Below, in pieces: positions 49,833 to 60,849 of a stretch of DNA of 64,000 nucleotides. Numbering within the stretch: the stretch's first letter is position 1; each line of letters begins with the position of its first letter. The notes beneath the pieces are model-generated. The model ran no database searches. It had not been told where the DNA came from and was given only the letters and a program-made list of their open reading frames with translations. The translations under genes and the position numbers were made by a program. Source of the stretch: Neurospora tetraspora (Eukaryota > Ascomycota > Sordariomycetes > Sordariales > Sordariaceae); the NCBI RefSeq assembly GCF_033439725.1, contig NW_026944387.1, positions 4,278,001 through 4,342,000 of the forward strand, given 5' to 3'.

Positions 49833-52800
49833 ATTAAGAGTTGTTAATTTGACCATTAAAGCCATCGCTAGCAACGATAACTGATTAAACGATTACTAAT
49901 AATATTTATGATTAAAATTAATAGCGTTGCTTTCAACGGCCTTAAGGATTAGCCAGCCTATGAAGATGCTTTTATTTCTATAGCCTAGGACCTAGGTCTC
50001 TAGAAGCATATCGACCTAAATAATTACATTCCCTAGCTAACCGAACCAATAAACCCTAATATCGCTAACTATTAAGGGGAAATTCCCGTTAAAGAAATTA
50101 AAGAAGTTAAGAAGGATAAGAAAATTATCTTATTTATTACTATTAAACTTTACAGCTTCTATTATAAGTACGACTACTATCATTATATAATTAAAAAATC
50201 GGATTAGGGTACAGAGGTTAAAACTTTCTCTAATTTAAATATTAAAAAAATAATACTAAATCGCTAAATATTTAAAACCGTTAGAAATAATTACCGGAAA
50301 ACTAACTTTACTAAACGTACTAATCTATACAAATAGTACAATAATTTTAGTAAATCTACTGCTTTTAACGATTATAAAGTAAAAAAGCTCGCCCGAACTA
50401 AATGTATTAATATTTTTAAGCCCCTTAGCAAAACTAACTATAATTAATATAATTAAATCTTTTACTAGGAAATAGCTATAGCCCTCTATATTACTAAAAG
50501 AATTATTAAAATAAATAAATTAAACCTATAATTCCCAAAATTCTATATAATTATAAATTCGAATCCTTATACCGCCTAGGCAAATAACTACCAATTTTAA
50601 TATAATAAGGAAATTGAGAGAAACACTAATTTTAAAATCTCTTTCCGCACTGTAACTAAGGATTTTCGTAAAGTAGTAATAATGAATACTACCTAAAGAA
50701 AAGGTCGCGCCCCCCTATTTAAAAATATTACGTTCGTAATTATATTAAATAGTAAGTCCGCCAAAAAGGATATTCTTAACGATAAATAAAACCTTAGCCC
50801 GGAAATAAAGGGACGGGGAAAAATTATAAATAAAAACGGTAAATTTAGGAAAAATACTAATAAAAATAAATGTACCTCCTCCTCGTTTTTATTAACGAAT
50901 AAATAACTATATTAATCCTTATATAAATTCTATAAATAGCCGGACTATAATTTAGACAAATATTACTATGTTAAATTATAATTAGTTTATAAAGGCTAGA
51001 TAGAAAGTCCTACTATTAAAAAGCGCGCGTACGCTAATTTAAAAAAGGATAAAATATTTAAAGAAGCTATTAATTATCTATAAACGTAATAGAATAACGA
51101 GGATTAAAATAATTAATTCTATAGTCGCTGGGTAAATGAGAGTAATTTCTTAATATTTATGACGAAATTTAGTGCTATATACTTACTAAGAGACTCTGTA
51201 ATCCTTAATTTAAGTATAATAATATATATTGTTAATAAAATTAATCGTTTTAAAAACTTTACCCTTTTAAATACTAATAATTATATATAGGCGGAAAATA
51301 AACAGATTCCTATAGAGGGGTATAGTATTATTATAATTACGGTCTAGGATAATAATAGAAATAGAGAGTTCTAGCTCCCTAATATTGTTCTAATACTGGG
51401 TATAACTTATAACCTTATTTCCTTAAAATAATTCGAAGATAAACAAATCTACCAGGACTATATAAATAATTACTTACGCTCCTGCCTTATGAACTCCCTT
51501 ATTTATTATATCTTCTCTAAATATAAATAATTTATTTTAGAATATATCCCTCTATAAAATAATATTAATAAATCCTCTTTTACTAGATAGTATATAAATT
51601 ATATTAAGCGGAAGCCTTAAAAGGGTAAGCTCTTTCGTTAGTATTTTTAATTTGGCTACTCGGGGCCCGAAATTTTAATTAAATTAATAAAATAAAAATA
51701 TAGCGTACGATTTAAAGGACTAGATATAATATACTACGAATTATATACTAAAGCTAAATTAAAGCGTAAAATATATAAAAAAGCTCATAACCACCTAAAA
51801 GGCCCTAAGTTATAATTAGCCGTCGACTTCTTCTTTTATAAAGAAATAAAAGTAGGGAGCTAGAAATATTTAAATTTAATAGTAATTATAAACTGGTAAT
51901 TTAAATTCGTCTAAATATATTATTTAAGTAATAAAGACGCCGAATTTATTATTGCGTATTTGAAATCCTTCTATATAAAGCTACAAATTCAAGACTAAAT
52001 TATATTTCGAATAAAATAAATAATAGTAAGAAGATTACTACCTAATTTACTGCAAAGGGAACTAATATCGAACTTTTAACGCTTTATACGTAAATTTAAA
52101 ACGGTAATATAAAGCGTTTAAAGTATATAATCAAGATTAAAGGTATAATAATATAATTAAATATAAATTTTCCTTACAAACTATAAATAGAAATCACTAG
52201 AGTAATTATATATTTATACAACTTAACCCCTAAAGCGGAATATTACTAAAAATCTCCCTAAAACCGATTCGAAACGTACTACTAATTCAAAAATAGTATT
52301 ATCCTTCTATCAAACCCCTCCCCTATTATTTTACACCTTAAAGTATATAATTATAAGGCCTTTATTCTTATAATAAAAACTATAAAAGAATAAAACAAAT
52401 TAATAAAATTTAAGGACTATACCTAGGTCGGCTGTTTAATTAAATATTAATTAATAAATATTTATAAAATCTAGAATCCTTATACCAATTCTATTATCAT
52501 TATATAAAACGTCGTATTTAATAAAGATAAGGTCTTCTCTAATAATAACGTTAAAGAAATCTGTAATGCCTTTAATATCTCCCTTAAAGAATTAATTATA
52601 TAATTAAAAGACTTTTATTAAATAAATATTGCCTAAATAAACGTCCTATAAATCGAAGCTATACCTACTATAAATAATAGAGTCCTTAGCCCTATTATTT
52701 AAGATTTTTATACTGCGACTGAGAATATATGAAAGGAAGAGTGGGAATTAGGGTTTCTAAAAAATATAAATATAATTTAGATTTTTAGAGGTCTTATAAA

Positions 52801-55069
52801 CACTAAGGATACTATTAAGTTTAAAAATACTGCAAGGGTCTTTAAAACCCTTACTATTACCGCCCGTACAATCGCCGTCGGATTTCTAAAGTACAATTTT
52901 AAATTCGAAAAATAAAAAAGATGGCTATCTCCCTACGCCTCCTAATAATCCAACTACGTTTCTAATAACTGACTTTTCTCGCTCTAATAAAAAATTATAA
53001 CTGACTATAAATTAATACCTGTATTAGGCCGCGTTGTTCTTATTTCTAAAAGGCAATCGACCTATAGGCTTTTAAGATAATCAAATTATAAACTAAGCCT
53101 TCTTAAAATAAATATAAAAAAAAGAATATTAATATTAATCCTAATTACAATCCTAAATTAAAAATGATAAAAGATATTATTAACTGTTATAGAGTAAAAG
53201 GTATATTAAAGACCCCATATCGAACTAACTTTCCACCTCTTTTAAAGTACTATAATAATTTCAATTCTTACTCCTTTAGGAAATACTTTAAAACTATAAA
53301 AAAAGAATACCTAAATAATTATAAGAATAAAAAGTCTTAGAAGTAAGTTAATATTGAAAAAATGGGAAATAACGAAATACTCGGTTTAATATAAATATAT
53401 ACCTATAAATTCGACTAAAACGGCCAATTCTTTAAATATAAAGCGCGTCTAATTATACGTAGAGATCAGTAATTTAAAGATAGCGTACGTAAAATATATA
53501 TAACGATTCTAATAATTAAGTCGTTCTGTATCCTAATAGCTATAGCTGTTTACTTTAATTTCGATTTAACTTAGTACAATATAAAGAAAGCTTTTATTAA
53601 TACTATACTTAATAAGGTAATATTTACAAAAACTCACCCTAAATATATTAAGAAAGGTTAAATATTTTAATTACTACGCGCGCTATATAATTTACGGAAA
53701 TCTCCCCTCCTTTAATCGCAAGAATTTATTAAAACCCTTATAATTATAAATATAAACACTCTCCCTATAGAACTTAATATCCTAATTAAAAATAACGTAT
53801 TCTTCTTCTTCTACGTTAATAATATTATTATCGTTTATAAATATAGGGATAAAAAAATCGCTATAATTAAAGTGGTGGTAACTGCTATAGAGAAGAAATA
53901 TTAATTAACGGATAAAAAGCTACTAAAGTAATTTCTAAGTATCGAAATTATTCGAAACCGAAAAAAGAAATTAATTTAATTATTATAGCGCGATTATATT
54001 TAAAAAATCATGGAGAAGGTTAAATATATAAAGAAGCTATATTCTAGGCCTATAATTAGGGAAGAATTCCTATTTTACTAAAATAATATAGCCTTATATA
54101 AGATTTACGCGTATTAAATTAAAATTAATTCGATTCTTTATATTATTATTACGTTATAATTAAACGTAGCCTTCCCAGTCTCTAAATTCGTTCGATTCAA
54201 TTTAAACCCGAATCCAACGTATTATACGGTTATAAATAAAGTACTCTTCTATCTTTTAATAATTTGAAATTATACCCTTTAATTAAATAGTAAAGACTGT
54301 TAGGATTTCTATATTATAATTAATTCTTTATTTATAAATAACTCTCTTAATCGAAAGAATTTACAAGTATTCGTACTTAAACTACTAAACGCTACTATCG
54401 ATTAGCGTACTAATAAGTAAAATATAATTATAACTTTATTTATAACAGTTAAGCTACTATCCATTAATTAAGGAATTAAGGAGGCAATTTATGCCCGCCG
54501 TTTCTTTAATGAATTTACCTTAGGATTCGAAAATTAAGAGGCTACGCTTATAGGTTATAATAATAAATAAATAATATAATCTGTTATAAAAGAGGCAATT
54601 CGGCTCGTAATTAAATTTAAATATATGGATATATATAAATACTAATTAAAGTAAACGTAAAAAAGGAAGTTAATAAATGTAATCTACGTACTTATTAAGG
54701 AATAAATTGCGGATAGCCTTATAAAGAGCCTCCTTCTTGTAGTATATTTAAAATTTATAGAATAATTAGGATTGGTAGAATTATAGCGGCTGTAGATTGA
54801 ATTACGAGAGTTTAGTAACGGAAATATCGCTATAAACTGCTTAAAGGGTATAGGGGATTTTATAAAGGAGGATTCGGATAACGAATTGGTAAATATAATG
54901 GTAAATATAATAAGGCAAAACTCTTACGAATAAAAGTTTAAAAACTACTGTGATGAGGAAGTAATTTAGGAATAGTATTATTTCTAGCCAGTTTTAGGAG
55001 GATTTTAGGATATTTCAAAATATATCTAAGTAAATCTGGCGTAGTTTGTGCATTAGATTTAAGGAGGTA

Positions 55070-55232
55070 TATTAGAGGCTAAGGGATCTACTAGGCGTAT
55101 ACGCACCTAATTAGGCTAGGATATAAGGGATTTATCCAAATACCAGAACTTCGAGTCTGTAGAGCCAGTCTTATACATATACACAATCAAGCCACGTTGA
55201 ACCCCATATTGATTATTACCATTAATATCACA
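55070..55232 (+). repeat. Right LTR of Copia D
   Basis: 163-bp partner of the left LTR, from TATTAGAGG to ATATCACA, more strongly mutated in its inner part and followed by AGAGA. Confidence 0.93.
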
Positions 55233-55474
55233 AGAGACGCGGTCCATGCACCCCTCTTCAGTTAGCTCCGATACTTAGTAATTGGAACCGCGGAATTACT
55301 GCGCCATTTGCATGTGTCATAAACTTGGGGTCCCCAAACCGATGTTTCTCCACCTGTTCACCTTATCTCCCATCCGTAACCGGCGCAAATATTTATCATC
55401 ACCACGCAGTACAAGTCTCATCCCTCGTCCCTTTTTACCAAATTAGCGGCGCCGGCAGCACTTATACGCCAAAA

Positions 55475-56663
55475 ATGGGTTCCACAGACACCACCTCCCC
55501 TTCCACCGGGCTTACCGGGGAGGAGGGCAACTTTGACGTCTTCAAGAACGACATCCTCATGCTTCACGTGCCCCTTCCCCCGGACCAAGCCTGGATCGAC
55601 AAACTAGAAAACAAATACCCCGGCTTCAAAGTCCGGTGGGTACATCGCTCATGGCAAGACTACGGGCGGGATGACGAGACCACTGCCGCCGAGGAGTATG
55701 AGGGCGTCACCATGTTGTGCTCGTTCTACCCTCACAAGGCCGAGCTGTTACCCAAGTTGAAATGGGTGCAGCTTACGAGCGCGGGGGCGGATCCGTGGTT
55801 GCAGCATCCGTTGTATTTGAACAAGGAGGTGGTGTTTTGTACTGCTAATGGGTGTCATCCGTGAGTTCCCCTCCCTTTCCATCACAAGAAGTAAAGATGG
55901 TTAACAAGTGAACAACAGCCCCCAAATAGCCGAATGGGTAATCGGCACCTACCTAATGCTCTCGCACCACTTCCTCTCCTACCACGACGCCGCCGTCCAG
56001 CACGGGCAATCCCAAGTCCTGCGGCACCTAACCACCGTCGACTCGCCCGGCATGCGCATGGGCATCCTCGGTTACGGCGCCATCGGCCGGCAGGTCGCTC
56101 GCGTCGCGCAGGCTATGGGCATGGAAATCTACGCTTACACGCGCCGGCCCAAACCGACTCCCGAGTCCCGCAAGGACGACTCTTACCACGTTCCCGGCAC
56201 CGGCGATCCGGACGGCGTGATCCCTACCAAGTGGTTCTCTGGTTCTTCGCGGGAGGACATCGATCACTTCCTTGCGCAGGACTTGGACGTACTGGTCGTT
56301 TCGCTGCCGCTTACCGAGTCTACCAAACAAATAATCGGTCGCAAGCAGTTCGACATTCTCAGCAAGAAAAAGACTTTTCTTTCCAACATTGCTAGGGGCC
56401 AGCACGTCGACACGGACGCCTTGGTGGAAGCGCTGAAGGAGGGCAAGATCAGGGGCGCGGCGCTGGATGTTACGGACCCGGAGCCGTTGCCCGAGGGACA
56501 TGAACTCCTAAAAATGCCGGGCAAGTGCTTTGTTACGCCGCATGTTAGTTGGCAGACGCCGTTTTATTTTGAGCGGGTTAAGGCTATATTGGAGCAGAAT
56601 TTGGAGAGAATGAGGAAAGGGGAGAGGTTGGTGAATTTGATGGATCGGGAGAGTGGGTATTAG
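55475..56663 (+). CDS. D-isomer-specific 2-hydroxyacid dehydrogenase
   Basis: NAD(P)-dependent oxidoreductase that interconverts 2-keto acids and D-2-hydroxy acids, probably cytosolic. Two exons (55475-55860, 55919-56663, intron of 58 nt) give 376 aa. The nucleotide-binding motif GILGYGAIG lies at residues 177-185. The following domain has NIARGQHVDTDALVEAL, with the catalytic Arg of the family, then DVTDPEPLPEGHEL with the Glu, and TPHVSW with the catalytic His. The start is the first ATG, 240 bp after Copia D. An upstream in-frame stretch opens only with a TTG and was not used. Substrate unknown; glyoxylate or hydroxypyruvate reductase-like is possible. Confidence 0.93.
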
Positions 56664-57610
56664 GGGGTGTTTGGGGGGATTAGGTGGGAAAGAGGAGGTG
56701 GAAGAGGATATGGAGGGGAGGCAGGATGGGAGATGGGAGATGGCGGGAGAATTGAGGTCCGCACCCTCTTTGGCTGGTGCTGAGTATCAAGTTGAGTGAA
56801 GGTCGAAACAAGCGAAGAAAGTGCAAAAGGACTCCAAGCAAAAAGGGTGGTTCGAGGACAAGGCGTTCGTGCATGTGCGACTGACTTGGAAACATGGGGC
56901 AAAAATGCAGTTGCGGGCTTGTGCCTATGGCCGTGACCGCGGCTCCCATTTTTGGTGTTCAACAGCGATTGGGGTGTCGACCTTCGATATGAGCAAAAAG
57001 AAAACAGCGAACAATACGATTCCAGCAAAAAGATGGCCGTGACGAATTGGGTTGGATGACATCGAGGAAGGAAATGATCAGTGAGATCCTCGATGCTCAC
57101 TGCCGAACCATGTGCGGATCAGTGATCACCGCTAAGGGCCCAAGAAAATAGTCAGCCTCAACACCGCCGTCCTGGGCATTGATATTTCGGTAGTCTCAAG
57201 AACGTCGAATCGTCCCATCTCTACCGGCCAAGCGGTTCATTTCGTGTCCCTGCGACCCCACCACGATGCTGTCAAGACAAGCTTTTTAGTCCAGAGGGGG
57301 ACCTTGGCGTACGCGTTGACCTTATCGACATCTACGTCACCGAGTTCGGTAGGCTCCACCGGGAATCCATGTTCATCACGTACCGGGCCCAAACACTTCC
57401 CCGGGGTCATCGACGACTTCCTTTTTATATGATCGGCCACTGTCTGTTCCTGAGTCAATGTGCGACTTCATCGCTCACTCTTGCGTTACCATCCAATTTG
57501 TTTCCTACTGCCTTCCGAAAACAAGCTGCATCGGACGTAACTTCCCGAGACAAACAACATCACCATCCAAACAAAACCCAAGCCAACTCTAGCTGCCCCA
57601 ACCCATTCCA
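56664..57610. other. Intergenic region
   Basis: About 950 bp between two plus-strand genes. A 73-codon frame at 57237-57458 on the minus strand lacks any domain. Otherwise untranslated and promoter sequence is expected. Confidence 0.45.
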
Positions 57611-59176
57611 ATGTCTTCCACAACAACCACTTTCAATACCAACATCAATACTGGTGATCCGTCCACATCAACATCATCCACTATCACAACCAACACCAAC
57701 TCAACAGCAACATTACCCTCAACAATGTCACCACCACCCGCTCCCATAGGACACGGTTCCTCCTCAGAGTATCAGCCCACCAAACGCCGGAAATCATCTT
57801 CCTCCTCAACGCGCAGCTCGGGATACTTCGCTGCCGCCATCCCCACCGTCTCCGTTCCCGCGCCTACTTACTCCGGCCATCACCGCCCATCCAGCGCCTC
57901 TCGAGACGACGGCTCCCCTCGCCCGGGCAGCAGTAGCCCTAGCACCTTTGTTCTCCCTCCTGGAGTTTCCATCAGCCAGATTACGCCCAATGTTTTTGTC
58001 GGGAATAATGCGAGTTCTACTTCGATCCAGACGTTGATGCATTATGGTATTACGTCCATGGTATCCCTCCTGTCGACGGCGGAACAGCAACTGAATGAGG
58101 AGGCATGGAACAGCCCGGCGTTGGACATGTTAGTCCCCAAGAGCAACAGGTTGTTTGTGCGCTGTGAGGATTCGCCCGAGGAGGATTTGGTGGGGAGGTT
58201 GGGCATGATTTGTGAGTTTGTTGAGGAGCAAGTCGAGAGACGTAAGAGGGAAAAAAGTGTTGAGGAGGTGTTGGAGAACGTGTTACCTGCGAGTGAGGTG
58301 CCTAAGGGGTTTAATACGAATGTTGGTCAGGAGCCGAAACCGAGGCAGAGGGTGCGGAGTCTGATTCCTGATGAGGAGGGGAGGGTTGAGGGGCCGACAC
58401 CCGCGCAGCCGGCACCCGCGCAGCAGGGTGCTGAAGAGATGGCAGAGTTGACAAGGCAGCAGAAGTCGAGGAGGGAGTCGGCTCCGGCGCCGCAGAGGCA
58501 ACGCGTGAGGTCATTAATCCCCGATGACGTGGAACCGGCCGGAGGACCATCGACATCACCCAAACCGATCCCGTCCCTCCCATCAGGGTCAATCCCCTGC
58601 ATTCCATCCGCGCCCGTCCCTTCACTCCCCGGCCAAGGCCAACTCTCAACATCCCACCTCTCACCATACTCAACACCCTGCCAACTGTCCGCCCTCTCCC
58701 CCTCCGCTCAAGCCGGTCCCTCAACATCTACATCCAGACCAACAAGCTCCTCAACCCAATCCAGCCTCCCTACCAACGAAGGCGGCAAAGTCCTAATCCA
58801 CTGCAACCAAGGCGTCTCCCGCTCGGGCGCCGCCTGCGTCGCTTACATGATGAAACAGCACCCGAACTGGTCAGCCGAAAAAGCTTTGCGGTTCGTGCAG
58901 CTCCGCCGCAAAGAAGTCGAGCCCAGCGAAAATTTCATGGCGCAGTTGGAGGTTTGGGGGCAGTGTGGGTTTGAGGTGTGGGAGGAGGAGGATACCTCCT
59001 CTACCTCTGGGAAGGGGCTGGAGGTGGATGGGAAAAGTATAGATGGGAAGAAGTCAGGAAAGAAGAAGAAGGTGCCCAAGGGCCCTTATAGGAAGTGGTT
59101 GGAGAAAAGGGAGGAGTGGAGGAGACGGGTGGGGGAGATGGGGGGGTTGGTTTTGCCTCCGCAGGACCAGGTTTAG
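57611..59176 (+). CDS. Dual-specificity protein phosphatase with large insert
   Basis: Single exon, 521 aa. The signature loop HCNQGVSRSG at about residues 397-406 gives nucleophile Cys398 and Arg404 (CX5R), so it should remove phosphate from Tyr and Ser/Thr. The domain begins at SQITPNVFVGNNASS, and the likely general acid is the Asp of RCEDSPEEDL. Between that loop and the CX5R loop lie about 160 residues rich in Pro and Ser, including two copies of RQRVRSLIPD about 50 residues apart; normal phosphatases have only about 30 here. The N-terminus is Ser/Thr-rich, with TKRRKSS as a possible nuclear signal. The tail is lysine-rich. Beyond the stop the same frame stays largely open (see findings). 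Confidence 0.88.
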   Translation: MSSTTTTFNTNINTGDPSTSTSSTITTNTNSTATLPSTMSPPPAPIGHGSSSEYQPTKRRKSSSSSTRSSGYFAAAIPTVSVPAPTYSGHHRPSSASRDDGSPRPGSSSPSTFVLPPGVSISQITPNVFVGNNASSTSIQTLMHYGITSMVSLLSTAEQQLNEEAWNSPALDMLVPKSNRLFVRCEDSPEEDLVGRLGMICEFVEEQVERRKREKSVEEVLENVLPASEVPKGFNTNVGQEPKPRQRVRSLIPDEEGRVEGPTPAQPAPAQQGAEEMAELTRQQKSRRESAPAPQRQRVRSLIPDDVEPAGGPSTSPKPIPSLPSGSIPCIPSAPVPSLPGQGQLSTSHLSPYSTPCQLSALSPSAQAGPSTSTSRPTSSSTQSSLPTNEGGKVLIHCNQGVSRSGAACVAYMMKQHPNWSAEKALRFVQLRRKEVEPSENFMAQLEVWGQCGFEVWEEEDTSSTSGKGLEVDGKSIDGKKSGKKKKVPKGPYRKWLEKREEWRRRVGEMGGLVLPPQDQV

Positions 59177-59473
59177 GATGCTGGGACTGGACATGGGACT
59201 GGGCATGGGAATGGGAGTCAGCATGTGCAGTGGGCTGGACCTCCTCAGACTGGGCGCTAGAGGGGTTTGGCTGGAAGGGTTTCTACTCCTGCTCGTGCTG
59301 GCGCTGGTCCTGATACTGGTGCTGGTGCTGGTAGAGGTGAGGGTGGTGATGTGGGTGATTTGTTGAGAGGAGTGGGGGGGTTGAGTTTGAGTCGTGCGCA
59401 GATGGAGGATTTGGGGAGGGTGTATCAGAGGGACAAGTGGAATGATACCAAGCCGAGGAGGGGGACTGAGTAG
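59177..59473 (+). other. Frame-matched open stretch after the phosphatase stop
   Basis: The reading frame of the phosphatase continues after TAG at 59174, meets a second TAG at 59258 and then stays open for 70 codons to the stop at 59471. The end (SLSRAQMEDLGRVYQRDKW) looks protein-like, whereas the middle is a Gly/Ala/Thr repeat. It may be a lost or differently spliced C-terminus, or chance. Confidence 0.35.
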
Positions 59474-60849
59474 TGGGAGGATAGTGGTTGGGGAATGAGG
59501 AGGGAGAAAGACGGAGGGATACTATCAGCATTAGACAGCAGCGAGTTAGGAAGCAGAGGAACTAGACGAGCAGTGTAGCGACGGGAATACGATCAGCGAC
59601 GATTTCTATTTACGCATCCTACTTCGTTCGGGCAGGTCGCTGTTATTTTGAGACGTAAGTACCTTACCAACCAACAAAGTCCACCGACCGACAAAAGGCC
59701 CGGATCCTCGCTTCTGTTCACCAACTGCTGTGTGGCTTGTCGATTCATCGGGCGTTTACCAGACGGTAAGGATTACATAAGATTAGGTAGGGTTTCGAGC
59801 CCCGATGGTTGACTTGCATGTCCGCAGAGAAGAACGATTATTGCTTGTGGTAATGCTGATACGAAACTCGGGTCGGAAGCCGGAGCTGTTCTGGTTCGGT
59901 GGACGGTGACTTTTTTTGCAGCTCCCACCAAGTTGCATAATTGCACACAAGAAAAAAACCCCAAAATCCGGGCCCGGTCCTGCAAGGCAGAATTCGCCGG
60001 TAGCTCCGGTAGCCCCGAGAGACCGATGCCGTGCATGTTCCATGGTGGTGATGCATGTGGTGGTGGAAAAGGTCCGTAGCTTGTACTGGTAACCCTATCC
60101 CGTGCATGCTATATGTGGTTGCGAACATGTAAGTCAACGTGTCCGGAAAAGGGGGGGTTGCGTGATGATATTTTGTAGTGGGATGAAGACACTCGCCGAT
60201 GGTAGTCCCAACAACATTTTCTGCTATGTGTTTAGAGGCAGGAAGTTGTTTTTGCAATATCTTATTGATGTCTCGATTGAAAGGCAGGATTTCATCCACG
60301 TCGCTGTATCAGGGCGATGCCTCGAATGCTGCAGGCTACAATTCTTTGTATCCCAAAAACTGCATCTCAACACCAGTGGCGAGCTGCATCTATGTCGGTG
60401 ATGGACGTCCGGTAGACAAGCAACTTGTTTTGTTGCCAGCACACGCATATCCTGACCAAGGTAATGACCAGCGAGAATGAATTTCCTGTAGACCCTTTTA
60501 AACTCTCCGTTCTTTTGCCAACCTGCTCCTTGATTCTTTCTTTCTTCCATCATACTGCATCCAACCCTCAAAACCTCGACCTCATTCCGACCATTTCCTC
60601 TTCTCATATCAACTCTAGCCCATCCATTGAAACCTCGACTTCATTCCAACCTTTTTTTCTACCCACCAAACTTGCACCCAACCAAAAAGCTTCCGCCAAG
60701 TTTCGTCACTTGTTAGCATCGTCAGAATCATTGATTGTATGTCACTACCATCATTCATCGCTTCCTACCCTTTCGCTTTTCATCTCGGTCATTCTTTCGT
60801 GGTAGACCACTAACCCAACCTTCTCACAGACCATTATCGTCAACCCAAG
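59474..60849. other. Intergenic region
   Basis: About 1.4 kb with frames on both strands but no domain. Pyrimidine-rich sequence from about 60,480 to 60,849 probably includes the leader of the next gene. Confidence 0.5.

Larger units (their letters stand above)
49670..55232 (+). mobile_element. Complete RIP-mutated Copia retrotransposon D
   Basis: 5,563 bp with 163-bp LTRs and the exact 5-bp duplication AGAGA (49665-49669 and 55233-55237). A purine tract AAGGAGG precedes the right LTR, so it runs on the plus strand. Broken remnants follow Copia order: Gag; integrase at about 51.6-52.2 kb (LQLAVDFFFYKEI, FVQIYYLSNKDAEFI); reverse transcriptase at about 53.4-53.9 kb (KARLIIRRDQQF, RALYNLRKSPLL); and RNase H to about 54.8 kb. 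The catalytic YVDD now reads YVNN, explained by G-to-A change. Stops in every domain show that it is dead. Confidence 0.92.

Noticed and set aside
57237-57458. 73-codon minus-strand frame with a protein-like sequence
   Set aside because: Too short, no domain and no neighbouring exons found; could be a remnant but cannot be supported.
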